Positions 17,977-27,068 of a stretch of DNA of 64,000 bases are shown piece after piece. This DNA comes from Methanosarcina vacuolata Z-761 (lineage in GTDB: Archaea > Halobacteriota > Methanosarcinia > Methanosarcinales > Methanosarcinaceae). Made by a program: the position numbers and the translations under genes. The stretch is from NCBI RefSeq assembly GCF_000969905.1, contig NZ_CP009520.1:372001-436000 (forward strand). The letters are read 5' to 3'. Each line of letters begins with the position of its first letter. The stretch's first letter is position 1. The notes beneath the pieces are model-generated. The model was not told the DNA's origin, did not search any database, and saw only the letters and a list, made by a program, of their open reading frames with translations.

Positions 17977-18010
17977 CTGTACAGGAATATGGTTGCTTAA
18001 GAGGGGGAAT

Positions 18011-19993
18011 ATGACTTATACTATTCTGGATGAATTAGCATACCTATTTTATGGGGACTTTTTCTATAAAAATAAAGAATATTTTCAGGATTTAAAGGTA
18101 AAAATACGTCATTCTCATATCTCGATGTCAGTAGACCAATATCTGGCTTCTACCTTCATGTACTCCGTAATTGTAGGAATTACTTCAGGAATCTTTGGCT
18201 TATGGCTGGGACTAAAAATCTTTGGGAGTCCGGTTTCCCGACTTAGCCTTTTTGTAGACCCTGCACGTGCCGACATTGCAGGTGAATATGTGTATCCTCT
18301 TGCGCTTCTAGTTGGCCTTATACTGTTTCTTGTAAGTTTTTTTGCCGTATTTCTCGTGGCATATATCTATCCTTATTTCCAGGCAAATAACCGGCAAGCA
18401 TCTATCGATAAATCCATGCTTCCGGCAATAACTTACATGTATGCTCTGACAAAAGGAGGCATGTCAATTTATGATGTTTTCCGGTCTTTGAGCAGGTACA
18501 GCTATATATTTGGGGCAACTGCGGAAGAAATCTCCTACGTTGTAAGAGATATGGACTACCTGGGAAAAGATTTCATAAGTTCCCTTAAAATTGCCAAGGA
18601 ACGTACTCCTTCTGAAATTTTCAAAGACTTTGTTGATGGATTGATTATTGTTTCAAGCAGTGGAACCATAACCGAATATATCAAAAATAAGTCTGAACAA
18701 TATCAGGGTCTGGCCGAGATGGCAAATAGAAACTTATTACAGAGACTAGATGTACTTGCCGAAATCTACGTGACGGCTCTTGTTGCAGGCCCTCTTTTCG
18801 TAATGGTAACCCTTGTTGTGCTACAGTTTTTCCGGCCAGCTTCAGCTCAGATCCTTTACATGCTTATTTATATAATATTACCTCTCGCAACCCTGCTCTA
18901 TTTAGTACTTCTCGATACTGTGGGAGAACTCTCCATTGATCCGAAAAAAGGTGATATTCGAAGTTTTACAATAAACCTTTCCGATATCCCGGAAATCAAT
19001 TCCGGATTTACTGAAGAGGTGGAGCAAAAAAGGAAAAAGATGTACATGCTGTACAGGGAGCTTCACAGGCTAAAAGACATGGTGCTTAACCCTTACAGGA
19101 CTATCCGGAATGAGCCAAGATACACGTTTTTCTTCGGAGTTCCACTCGGATTGTACTATCTTACCCAACTTCCAAGAAACCTTAGAAACAGCCTATTTTC
19201 TAGTTTTCATCATCTGAACATAAGTTTTGACCATGTCACTGACAGTGCTATAAAGCTAGTTACTGCTGTTGATGATTATTTTGTCATCTTTATTGTCGTT
19301 GCCCTTATTCCTTTTATAATTTTTTACGAAATAAAGGCCTGGAGGATGCGCAAAATCGACGAGAAAATGCCCGATTTTTTGAAAAGCCTTTCCAGCATGA
19401 ATGAATCGGGGATTATGCTTGCCAACTCCTTAAAAATAATTGCTGAATCCAAAATGGGGATCCTAAGTAAAGAACTTAAAAAGTTAAAAGAAGACCTTTC
19501 CTGGGGCACTTCCACCTCTAAAGCCCTTATGAACCTTGAAAACAGCATCAGAACACCTTCTTCAAGTCGAATCCTTCACATTCTGGTAAAAGCAAATGAA
19601 TCAACAAGTGACCTTAAAAACGTACTCTCGATTACTGCTAGACAGGTTAGAAATGACGAGGATATGAAAAAAGAGCGCTCATCAGCAATGGTAGTCTACG
19701 TTATTACAATCTATGTAGCCTTTTTCGTATTCCTTTTCATAGTTTATATCCTTGCTACTAACTTCTTCCCACAAACGGCTTCTTTTTCCACCTCTTCACA
19801 GGGAATGGGGGGAATCGGCGGATATTTTAACGTCGAAGAGTACAGTATGCTTATGTTCCACTCCGCCTTGGTGCAGGCTTTCACCTCCGGGATTGTTGCC
19901 GGGAAGATGGGGCAGGGCTCGGCGTATCTGGGCCTGAAATACAGCGTAAGCATGGTAATAATAACTTACGTGGCTTTCACCATGTTTGTTTGA
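18011..19993 (+). CDS. TadC/GspF-type membrane platform protein
   Basis: 660 aa from ATG 18011, set by GAGGGGGAAT just upstream. The longer ORF start at 17933 lies inside a repeat. It has two tandem T2SSF domains: the first cytoplasmic helical domain around residues 140-250 (LPAITYMYALTKGGMSIYDV) and the second around 445-560 (MPDFLKSLSSMNESG). Each is bordered by hydrophobic membrane segments, the last near the C-terminus. It should anchor the ATPase encoded at 16138 and the pilus or pseudopilus. The double-domain layout is typical of archaeal FlaJ/TadC-like proteins. Confidence 0.88.
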   Translation: MTYTILDELAYLFYGDFFYKNKEYFQDLKVKIRHSHISMSVDQYLASTFMYSVIVGITSGIFGLWLGLKIFGSPVSRLSLFVDPARADIAGEYVYPLALLVGLILFLVSFFAVFLVAYIYPYFQANNRQASIDKSMLPAITYMYALTKGGMSIYDVFRSLSRYSYIFGATAEEISYVVRDMDYLGKDFISSLKIAKERTPSEIFKDFVDGLIIVSSSGTITEYIKNKSEQYQGLAEMANRNLLQRLDVLAEIYVTALVAGPLFVMVTLVVLQFFRPASAQILYMLIYIILPLATLLYLVLLDTVGELSIDPKKGDIRSFTINLSDIPEINSGFTEEVEQKRKKMYMLYRELHRLKDMVLNPYRTIRNEPRYTFFFGVPLGLYYLTQLPRNLRNSLFSSFHHLNISFDHVTDSAIKLVTAVDDYFVIFIVVALIPFIIFYEIKAWRMRKIDEKMPDFLKSLSSMNESGIMLANSLKIIAESKMGILSKELKKLKEDLSWGTSTSKALMNLENSIRTPSSSRILHILVKANESTSDLKNVLSITARQVRNDEDMKKERSSAMVVYVITIYVAFFVFLFIVYILATNFFPQTASFSTSSQGMGGIGGYFNVEEYSMLMFHSALVQAFTSGIVAGKMGQGSAYLGLKYSVSMVIITYVAFTMFV

Positions 19994-20013
19994 TTTATAT
20001 GACGAAGCGTAAA

Positions 20014-20038
20014 ACCCCTGAGTCTTTAGCTGAGGGGT
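20014..20038 (+). terminator. Hairpin after the secretion genes (or IS605-type end)
   Basis: ACCCCTGAG pairs with CTGAGGGGT (one bulge/mismatch) around TCTTTAG, about 20 bp after the stop. It can serve as a transcript end. The sequence also resembles the subterminal hairpins of archaeal IS200/IS605 elements, so it may be a relic end. There is no tnpA/tnpB nearby. Confidence 0.45.
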
Positions 20039-20054
20039 AGTTCATGTGGAGAAC

Positions 20055-20082
20055 TTGGGGGATCTATCCAAAACACCCCCAA
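20055..20082. other. Second perfect hairpin
   Basis: TTGGGGG (20055-20061) pairs perfectly with CCCCCAA (20076-20082) over a 14-nt loop. It follows the hairpin at 20014 closely, giving a double stem-loop in the spacer. Confidence 0.5.
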
Positions 20083-20247
20083 TTTCATTCATTAGTTTTA
20101 AATTGTCAGACGGGGCCGGAAAAATTTAAACCTTGATATCGAGAAAAAAGCTCTTAAATGAAAAATAATTAATCTTGATCGCCATTTTCAGTCTGCTTAT
20201 TTTTTCCTGCGCATTTACCTTTATTGCTTATATGTGTAGTGGATTAT

Positions 20248-20289
20248 TTGTAATCAGCAGTCCCGAGGGTTCGAGCCCCTCCGGCAGCT
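20248..20289 (+). other. 3' half of a tRNA-Thr(UGU) gene, candidate integration site
   Basis: Reads from the anticodon loop (TTGTAA) through the variable loop, a perfect T arm (GAGGG TTCGAGC CCCTC) and the 3' acceptor strand CGGCAGC plus T. The 5' half, which should start GCTGCCG and contain a D arm, is absent upstream. Family knowledge: tyrosine integrases often use the anticodon loop to 3' end of tRNA genes and leave such a fragment at the distal end. No integrase gene is in the window. The surrounding spacer (20083-20482) is otherwise empty. Confidence 0.7.
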
Positions 20290-20482
20290 GTTTGTTTTTG
20301 GTTCAGAACCTGTCTTTATAGACCATTAAGTAACGGAAATATCAATTTATAAACCAAGTTGTTAATTTTCAGGGCAACTCTGTTCCTTCAGAAAGCTGTC
20401 TACGTTTTCCCCCACTTTACAATAATATAATATGTTGTAATGCTCCTGTCTTGGCCTTACTGACTTTCATTGGACTGTTTCA

Positions 20483-20845
20483 TCAGAATGTTTCCGTTAT
20501 AGTATCTACTTCTTTCGACATCTCGTTGATGTACTTTCGATAGCCTACAAGTTCTGCAATCAGGTAATTTCTTGCTTCAGATAACTCACGGATAAATTCA
20601 TTCCGAAGAGAAAGCATTGCCGTAGCATCGGTTACTGACATTTGATCTTTCTCTTCTTTGAAGTAATCTCGTGAAAGAGCTTCTATGACATCGCTGAGTT
20701 TACTCAATGCATCTTCCATTAAAAGATCGCATTCTTCTATTGAATTTGTAATATATTCTTCAGTATATTCATTTGTGTTCTTATTCTTTTCAAATGTGGC
20801 ATATGAAGAATGCATCACTGTACTTGCCGTTTCACCAATTGTCAT
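20483..20845 (-). CDS. Helical 120-aa protein, function unknown
   Basis: ATG 20845 has AGGATGG upstream on the minus strand. The product is acidic and probably all helical (SIEECDLLMEDALSKLSDVIEALS, RNEFIRELSEARNYLIAEL), with phasin-like spacing but no family I can name. No Cys, no signal peptide. It lies alone between the tRNA-Thr fragment and the peptidase cluster, and points away from the latter. Confidence 0.65.
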   Translation of the reverse strand: MTIGETASTVMHSSYATFEKNKNTNEYTEEYITNSIEECDLLMEDALSKLSDVIEALSRDYFKEEKDQMSVTDATAMLSLRNEFIRELSEARNYLIAELVGYRKYINEMSKEVDTITETF

Positions 20846-21480
20846 TAATTACCATCCTATGGAGACTTAGCCATAATATAGAAACATCTTACAATATATA
20901 CAAAGGTTTTCCATGGATTTGATTCAAGTGTAAGTTATTTCTCAAGACAAAATATTGCAAAAAGATGAAATTGGTGTATTAGTTGGGTACCAGAGAGATT
21001 TATCTAATGAGGACCTGGGCTTTCTTTTTTTGCGAAAAACCTGAAAACGAAATGAAAGGCTTTTGAAAGAGTTTTTAATGTTCCTTAGTACTATTAAGGA
21101 TCTTAAATTCGGTTATTATTATATTATATTTATATTATTCATTAAATTAACTAAATACTCCGGAGATCTAATTTATTTTTAATTGTTAAACTAAACTACC
21201 GTATTGAATTTAACTACCGTATTAAATTCAACTGCCTTCTTAAATTCAAAATGTTTAAAATTCTTTTCCGGATGTCAAAATACGTAATATTATCCGTAAC
21301 ATTATCCGTAACAGGGCAACAGATAATCATAATTCTTGATCGCTCGTTCATTCTAGGAATTTTGGATGGCATATTTATTTCAGGCGATATGCCCATATTA
21401 TTATTACATATAAAATATAATACATAAAGTTTCAATAAATCACTGAGTGGTAGTAAAATTGAGTAGGGGGATGTATACAC
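20846..21480. other. AT-rich spacer before the peptidase cluster
   Basis: About 635 bp with very low GC and no convincing gene. It should hold the promoters of both the 20845 gene (leftward) and the M43 gene (rightward). Long A/T tracts around 21120-21180 prevent a unique TATA choice. Confidence 0.4.
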
Positions 21481-22497
21481 ATGGCTAAGAAATTTGAAAA
21501 TAAGGAGATAAGGGAAGAGTCTTCGGAAGCACCAACCCAACGTAGATGCGGAGCGATGGAAGTTCATCACAGGTTGTTAGCGGAATCTGAATCATATGCC
21601 AGAAATCGCGATCAAATTGAAAATCTGGCTCTTGCATATAAACGAGGGCTTCGAGCGGTATCTCGGACCGGGATTGTCCAGATTCCTGTGGTCGTTCATG
21701 TTGTATGGAATAAAGAAGAAGAGGATATTTCTGATGCTCAGATCCAGAGCCAGATAGATGTCCTTAATAAAGACTTCCGCAAGTCGAATTCAGACATATC
21801 GCAGGTTCCTTCTGTCTGGAGCAATCTTACGGCAGACCTGGGAATTGAATTTTCTCTCGCAACGAAAGATCCAGATGGGCATCCGACTTCAGGAATAACT
21901 CGCACTCAAACCTCAGTGACATCTTTCACTGTCGATGACAAAGTTAAATCCAAATCTTCTGGCGGTGAGGATGCATGGCCGGCTGACCGTTATCTGAATA
22001 TGTGGGTATGTAAGCTTGGCGGGGGTCTTCTGGGTTACGCACAGTTCCCAGGAGGGCCAGCTGAAACAGACGGTGTTGTTATTACTTACACAGGATTTGG
22101 TACCACTGGAACTGCCAGACCACCATTTAACGAAGGGAGGACAGCTACCCACGAAATAGGCCACTGGTTAGACCTATATCATATATGGGGTGATGAATTG
22201 AGTTTTGAAGACCCATGTTCACGCTCGGATCAAGTTGATGATACTCCAAACCAGGCAAATGAAAACATTGGCGTTCCGGCATTTCCACATATTAGTTGTA
22301 ACAACGGGCCTAATGGTGATATGTTCATGAATTACATGGACTACGTTGATGACAGATGCATGGTTATGTTCACACAGGGCCAGGCAGTTCGTGTAAATGC
22401 ATGTCTTGAAGGGTCACGGTCATCATTCCTTACTGCGGCGCAAAAAGCAGAGGTCAAGAGAGCATCATCTGAAGGTAAAATGCCTATGCCAAGGTGA
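21481..22497 (+). CDS. M43 (pappalysin/cytophagalysin-type) zinc metalloprotease
   Basis: 338 aa; the start has GGGGGATG eight bases upstream. The zinc site is [11 protein letters not shown] (about residues 224-234), i.e. HExxHxxxxxH with the usual Gly replaced by Asp. The Met-turn [15 protein letters not shown] lies near residue 285. An N-terminal [13 protein letters not shown] resembles the cysteine-switch region of bacterial M43 proteins (RCGTMEVHERL). There is no hydrophobic signal peptide, unlike most secreted M43 enzymes, so location is uncertain. First of four co-directional genes; M43 is mainly bacterial, suggesting acquisition. Confidence 0.88.
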   Translation: MAKKFENKEIREESSEAPTQRRCGAMEVHHRLLAESESYARNRDQIENLALAYKRGLRAVSRTGIVQIPVVVHVVWNKEEEDISDAQIQSQIDVLNKDFRKSNSDISQVPSVWSNLTADLGIEFSLATKDPDGHPTSGITRTQTSVTSFTVDDKVKSKSSGGEDAWPADRYLNMWVCKLGGGLLGYAQFPGGPAETDGVVITYTGFGTTGTARPPFNEGRTATHEIGHWLDLYHIWGDELSFEDPCSRSDQVDDTPNQANENIGVPAFPHISCNNGPNGDMFMNYMDYVDDRCMVMFTQGQAVRVNACLEGSRSSFLTAAQKAEVKRASSEGKMPMPR

Positions 22498-22688
22498 AGT
22501 ATCTCTGAGGAAGATAAAAGTATCATTGCCTGAGGAAGGAATACCTTGCCGTTTTCTTCCTCTGTATCAATTTTGTCCTGTGTCACAATGAAACAACTCG
22601 AAATGGAACCAGTCAGTAAATGTTCTGAATAAATGGATGAGGTTACTGCTAACTTTTGATTTTGTATGGTATATATAAAGGACAGGCT

Positions 22689-23018
22689 ATGACCGAATTA
22701 CCTGACGAGATCTTCCGAAAATGGATACATTCCTTTGAAGAAGATACGAATGGAATAACTGTGTATAGGCCAGTTGAGTATGATTTTCCACTAGCGCGCG
22801 GTCGAGGTGGTATTGAGTTCAGGCCAGATGGAGTGTTTATCTCCTGGGAAATTGGTCCTACTGATGCCACTCGTGGAATTAATGGACACTGGAAGATAGA
22901 GGGTTCTGGGCGTGTAAGTGTGTCTTTTGAAGAGAGCACTCGACCTTCTACAGTCATAGAGATCCTTCAATGTGATTCAGAAGTATTGAAGGTGCGAAAA
23001 TTGCCAGAATCTTCATGA
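22689..23018 (+). CDS. 109-aa protein in the peptidase cluster, function unknown
   Basis: ATG 22689 is preceded by AAAGGACAG. The sequence is beta-rich, with FRPDGVFISWEIGPTD and GHWKIEGSGRVSVSFEE, which suggests a small beta-barrel or lipocalin-like fold. No signal peptide and no catalytic motif. Its stop overlaps an alternative start of the M28 gene, so the two are probably translated from one mRNA. A role as inhibitor or partner of the neighbouring peptidases is only a guess from position. Confidence 0.65.
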   Translation: MTELPDEIFRKWIHSFEEDTNGITVYRPVEYDFPLARGRGGIEFRPDGVFISWEIGPTDATRGINGHWKIEGSGRVSVSFEESTRPSTVIEILQCDSEVLKVRKLPESS

Positions 23019-23038
23019 TTCGTGTTCGAGGTGAAATT

Positions 23039-24277
23039 ATGGGGAGATATATAGTACTCTCGGATTCAAGCGAAAAACGCAGTGTTGAAGAATCTGCAAG
23101 GAACTTCGGAGCGCACTGGGCTCGTCTGGGAGATAAAACTGTAGTATGGACAGTTTCTAAAGAATGGGACACTTTCGCCAATAAAGCCATAGAGGCAGGC
23201 ATGAGTCTCGACCAGGCAGAAGGTCGCAAATTGGAAGGTCAGTTTTATCTTGTTATCCAGACTGGAAGGGCATTCCAGGATGAACATCCTGAAGTTCGGA
23301 TAATCATGGAAAAAGGCCGTTACCTGGTGGCCGATTTGCTTCCCGAAGAATTAAGCCGTTTCTCTAAACGTGAAAACGATTGGTGGGCGATACGCCCTCT
23401 GGCAATGGACAGCGTGATTATGGATATAATAAAACCGGAAGTAAGAGCGGCAGTTCCCAGAGTACAGGCAAATGTCGATGTTGTATCACAATCTACCTAT
23501 AGTTCTTATCTGACTTCGCTGGTGAATTTCCTGACTCGCCATTCCTTAAGCTCTCAATTTACCAGTGCAGCAAAATGGGCTGCAGATCAGTTGCAAAGCT
23601 TTGGTTACCAGGTAAAACTGTATCCAATCAATATTGGAGACGGCAATAGCTATAATATCGTGGCAGATCGACCAGGTAGTGAAAGTGGGTCCTGTAAACT
23701 GGTGCTTGTTACTGCTCACCTGGATTCAATTAACATCAAAGGTGGAGTGGATGCACCTGCTCCAGGTGCAGACGACAATGCAAGCGGTGCTGCAGGAGTT
23801 CTGGAGATTGCACGCGTGCTTGCTGAGCGTCCTGCAAAAAATGACCTGCGACTTATCCTTTTTGGAGGAGAAGAGGAGGGACTTCATGGGAGTAAACAGT
23901 ATGTCAGCGGGTTGTCAAAAAATGAGCGTACCCGTATTAGTGCAGTTATCAATATGGATATGATCGCGACCTTAAATACCGCATCGAAATCTGTCCTGCT
24001 TGAGGGTGATCCAGTTTCCCGGACTTTAATGGAAGAACTTGCAGGAGCCGCTGCCACATACACATCCCTGATTGTCCAGACATCCGAAAGTTCATTCGGA
24101 AGCGACCACGTACCTTTTATCGGTGAACTTATTCCCGCGGTTCTAACGATTGAGGGAACTGACAGCTCAAATCTCAATGTCCATACTGCTAATGATACTC
24201 TTGATCACATCAATTACGGACTCGCGCTGGACATTATTAGGATGAATCTCGCTGTTACTTCGAAGCTACTTGCTTGA
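23039..24277 (+). CDS. M28 family zinc aminopeptidase
   Basis: 412 aa from ATG 23039, which has GAGGTG upstream; the alternative ATG at 23015 overlaps the preceding stop. The M28 ligand set is complete: His in AHLDS (near residue 226), bridging Asp in GADDNASG, catalytic Glu in GGEEEGLHGS, Asp in INMDMIA, and His in NVHTANDT. The first ~150 residues precede the peptidase domain and may be a propeptide or regulatory region. No signal peptide is seen. Predicted to remove N-terminal amino acids from peptides, possibly finishing digestion begun by the neighbouring endopeptidases. Confidence 0.88.
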   Translation: MGRYIVLSDSSEKRSVEESARNFGAHWARLGDKTVVWTVSKEWDTFANKAIEAGMSLDQAEGRKLEGQFYLVIQTGRAFQDEHPEVRIIMEKGRYLVADLLPEELSRFSKRENDWWAIRPLAMDSVIMDIIKPEVRAAVPRVQANVDVVSQSTYSSYLTSLVNFLTRHSLSSQFTSAAKWAADQLQSFGYQVKLYPINIGDGNSYNIVADRPGSESGSCKLVLVTAHLDSINIKGGVDAPAPGADDNASGAAGVLEIARVLAERPAKNDLRLILFGGEEEGLHGSKQYVSGLSKNERTRISAVINMDMIATLNTASKSVLLEGDPVSRTLMEELAGAAATYTSLIVQTSESSFGSDHVPFIGELIPAVLTIEGTDSSNLNVHTANDTLDHINYGLALDIIRMNLAVTSKLLA

Positions 24278-24472
24278 GTAAATAGTCTTGATTGTTCGAA
24301 AGTGCTTTGCTTTCTTTGCGAGAATCAGGAAGGCATGGAAAATATACTAACTTTAAGATTAAAACACAAGTAATAAATGTTTTAAATAATGTAAATAAAA
24401 TAATAATTATGTGTAGGTAAATTGTCATAATGGATAAAAAATATTATTCTCTAAGTGAGTGGGGTAAATGAA

Positions 24473-25447
24473 ATGATTGGTATAGCAGCTGCTTTTGAAA
24501 AGGTGAAGATTCCGGAGACTGGGGAAACTTTTTCAACTGGTTGGCTTCCTCCATTGCCGGACTTGAGAGATTACACAGAAGGAACAACAGAAGAAGATGC
24601 CCAAATTCCTGAAATAACAAAAAAACTCGGGCTCCTGTCTTTCAAAAAGAAATCTAAAGCTTCTGAGCTGCACGCATCGGTAGACCTTAGAAGCTGGTGT
24701 TCGCCGGTTGAAAACCAGATGGATCTGGGTTCCTGTACTGCCCACGCAGGCGTAGGAGTGATTGAATACTTCCAGAGGCGGGCTTTTGGAAAGCACATTG
24801 AAGGGTCAAGGCTTTTTGTTTACAAGACGACAAGAAACCTGATGGGCGTTAAGGGAGACACCGGAGCCTGGCTTCGAGATACTATGGCAGCTCTTGTTCT
24901 TTGCGGGGTCCCTCCTGAAAAATATCACCCTTATACTGACAGGAAAATCCCGGGACCGGCAGGGGAACCGACCTTTGATGAAGAACCTTCGAATTTTGTA
25001 TATTCGCTTGCCGACGATTTTGAGGCCCTTAAGTACTTCTGCCACGACCCGCAGGGTATGAACATCCTGCCTTCAGATGTTCTTTTTAGCGTGAAAAAGT
25101 ACCTTGCAGCAGGAATACCTTCAATGTTTGGTTTCTTTGGTTTTCCCTCTTTCAACGATACAGATGTAAAAGGCGGAATCCCTTTCCCAGGTCCCAAAGA
25201 ACAGGCAATATGGGGTCATGCAGTCGTTGCTGTAGGATATGACGATGATATAAAACTCAAAAACACCCTCAGCAACCAGGAAACCACTGGGGCCCTCCTG
25301 ATTCGCAACTCCTGGGGGACAGGGTGGGGAGATCAGGGATATGGCTGGCTACCCTATGAATATGTCCTGAGTAAGTTCGCAGTGGATTTCTGGTCTCTTA
25401 TCTCAATGAACTGGATTGACACAGGGAATTTCGGACTTAAACTCTGA
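24473..25447 (+). CDS. C1A papain-family cysteine peptidase
   Basis: 324 aa from ATG 24473, with GGGGT eight bases before; GTG 24455 is a less likely start. The catalytic set is complete: oxyanion Gln and Cys in ENQMDLGSCTAHA (Cys88), His in WGHAVVAVGYD (His249) and Asn in IRNSWGTGWGDQGYG (Asn279). The N-terminal GWLPPLPDLRDYTEG is a known lead-in of microbial C1A enzymes and may act as a short propeptide. No Sec signal. Separated from the M28 gene by ~195 bp, so it may have its own promoter. Confidence 0.9.
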   Translation: MIGIAAAFEKVKIPETGETFSTGWLPPLPDLRDYTEGTTEEDAQIPEITKKLGLLSFKKKSKASELHASVDLRSWCSPVENQMDLGSCTAHAGVGVIEYFQRRAFGKHIEGSRLFVYKTTRNLMGVKGDTGAWLRDTMAALVLCGVPPEKYHPYTDRKIPGPAGEPTFDEEPSNFVYSLADDFEALKYFCHDPQGMNILPSDVLFSVKKYLAAGIPSMFGFFGFPSFNDTDVKGGIPFPGPKEQAIWGHAVVAVGYDDDIKLKNTLSNQETTGALLIRNSWGTGWGDQGYGWLPYEYVLSKFAVDFWSLISMNWIDTGNFGLKL

Positions 25448-25676
25448 CGGTTCCACACCATTGAGGCACGGCCATCGGGGTTTAAAAGAGGTAATTGAGA
25501 ACGTCTTCGATATTCAGCAACTCTATTCCAGTTCAGTAGTTAACATCCAGAAAACAAGATTTCGTCCTCAGCAATGCTGTTTTGCAGCAGGATTGCAGCA
25601 GGATATCTAAAACACTGAACTATATCACAGAGGCTATAAGTTTATTTTTATACCACGTTTATATAAATACTCACAT

Positions 25677-27068
25677 ATGCCAGAAGAAAGCAAAACTGCC
25701 CGGAACTTCAAGGAACTTAAATGGAGTGACCTCCAGGATTGGGCTGGAGGGAAAGCAACTGCAAAGGGGATTAAGTATCAAGAAGAGGGGCGTGTGAAGG
25801 AAATAAAATGCACTTCCACAGGCAGTCTGGTCGCGCGGGTAGAAGGGACGATAGAGTATTTCACTGAAGTTTCCCTTGAAAACGGGAAACTGAGTTCTAT
25901 CTGTACCTGTCCTGTCGGGTATGACTGCAAACACGGAGTTGCAACTGTACTTGAATATCTTGACCTTATTGAACAGGGAGAAGATGTGTCGGTTGTTACT
26001 GAGGAAGATCCCCTTATTAAAAGATCCAGAAGAGGATTTGCAGGAGCCGGAACTTCTGGAGCTTACCAGGTCGAAAAATCTTCACGGATTCTCCAGGAAT
26101 ATCTAGAAAAGCTGGAGAAGCCGGAATTAATCCAGATACTGACAACGTTCGCAAAAAAAGATAACATGCTTGGCATATATCTGACAGACCGTCAGCACCT
26201 TTCATCTGAAAATCCGGAAGGAGTTATTGGAAATATCTATTCCGAGCTGGATGGGCTCTGGAGAGAATTAAAAAGTTTTGATTTCTGGTCTTACGAAAGC
26301 GAAGAAGTGCCTGATTTTTCAAAGTTACAGGTTCGGCTTGAAAGCCTCCTCGATTCAGGTTATCCTGATGAGATTCTTGATATCGGAAAAGAGCTCATGG
26401 ACCGATATAATGAAATTGAGGAATATGACGAAGAAAGGGATATCGGAACACAAATCTCCAGTTGCATGGATGTGGTGTTCAGAGCCTTATCTCAATCCTC
26501 TCTTCCTGCACATGAGAAAATGCTTTACACTCTTGATCTTGAGCTAAAAGATAATCACAGTATTCTTAATGAACCTGTTATCTGGAGAGAAGCCTATTCT
26601 CGGGAAGAGTGGAATCTATTTGCAGAAACCCTGAAAGTCCGGTTGCAAAAAGAAACAGAAAAAGAAACAGAAAAAGAAACAGAAAAAGAAACAGATATCC
26701 TGTACGAGTCATTCTGGGAACGAGATTATGCTGTTGACAGACTTATCGATGCCCTGAAAAAAGCTGGGCGTTCGGAGGAGATTATCCCGATCTCCGAGCT
26801 CGAAGTCGAAAGGACAGGCAATTATACGAGGCTTGTTAGAGAACTGCTCGATTCCGGGCAAAAAAAGAGAGCAGAAGACTGGATTCATAAAGGGATCAAA
26901 GAACTAAGAGAATATGACCCTGGCACTGCCTACGAGCTCTTGCAAACCCTTATTGAAATTAAAGAAAGCGAAGGAAACTGGCTTTTCATAGCTGCCCTTG
27001 AAACGGAAGATTTTTTCAGATATCCCCAACTTTCCAGTTATATTAAAATGCAGAAAAAGCAGCCATGA
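25677..27068 (+). CDS. SWIM zinc-finger protein, N-terminal part (probable frameshift)
   Basis: 463 aa. The SWIM motif CTCPVGYDCKH is at about residues 79-89, after an alpha/beta N-terminus (WSDLQDWAGGKATAKG). The remaining ~370 residues are helical, with TPR-like pairs. Family knowledge: SWIM domains bind zinc and contact DNA or protein; the archaeal stand-alone proteins are uncharacterised. A KETE x4 repeat (12-bp units, 26649-26696) lies in the helical part. The frame ends at 27068 just after a run of five A (27054-27058). Adding one base there joins it to the next ORF as IKMQKKAAMKIGKWPE. Confidence 0.8.
   Translation: MPEESKTARNFKELKWSDLQDWAGGKATAKGIKYQEEGRVKEIKCTSTGSLVARVEGTIEYFTEVSLENGKLSSICTCPVGYDCKHGVATVLEYLDLIEQGEDVSVVTEEDPLIKRSRRGFAGAGTSGAYQVEKSSRILQEYLEKLEKPELIQILTTFAKKDNMLGIYLTDRQHLSSENPEGVIGNIYSELDGLWRELKSFDFWSYESEEVPDFSKLQVRLESLLDSGYPDEILDIGKELMDRYNEIEEYDEERDIGTQISSCMDVVFRALSQSSLPAHEKMLYTLDLELKDNHSILNEPVIWREAYSREEWNLFAETLKVRLQKETEKETEKETEKETDILYESFWERDYAVDRLIDALKKAGRSEEIIPISELEVERTGNYTRLVRELLDSGQKKRAEDWIHKGIKELREYDPGTAYELLQTLIEIKESEGNWLFIAALETEDFFRYPQLSSYIKMQKKQP

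Noticed and set aside
17933-18010. N-terminal extension of the TadC-like protein
   Set aside because: These codons are translated from the dispersed repeat; a strong ribosome site sits just before ATG 18011.
20248-20289. Complete tRNA gene
   Set aside because: The acceptor 5' strand, D arm and 5' side of the anticodon stem are missing, so it is only a 3' fragment.
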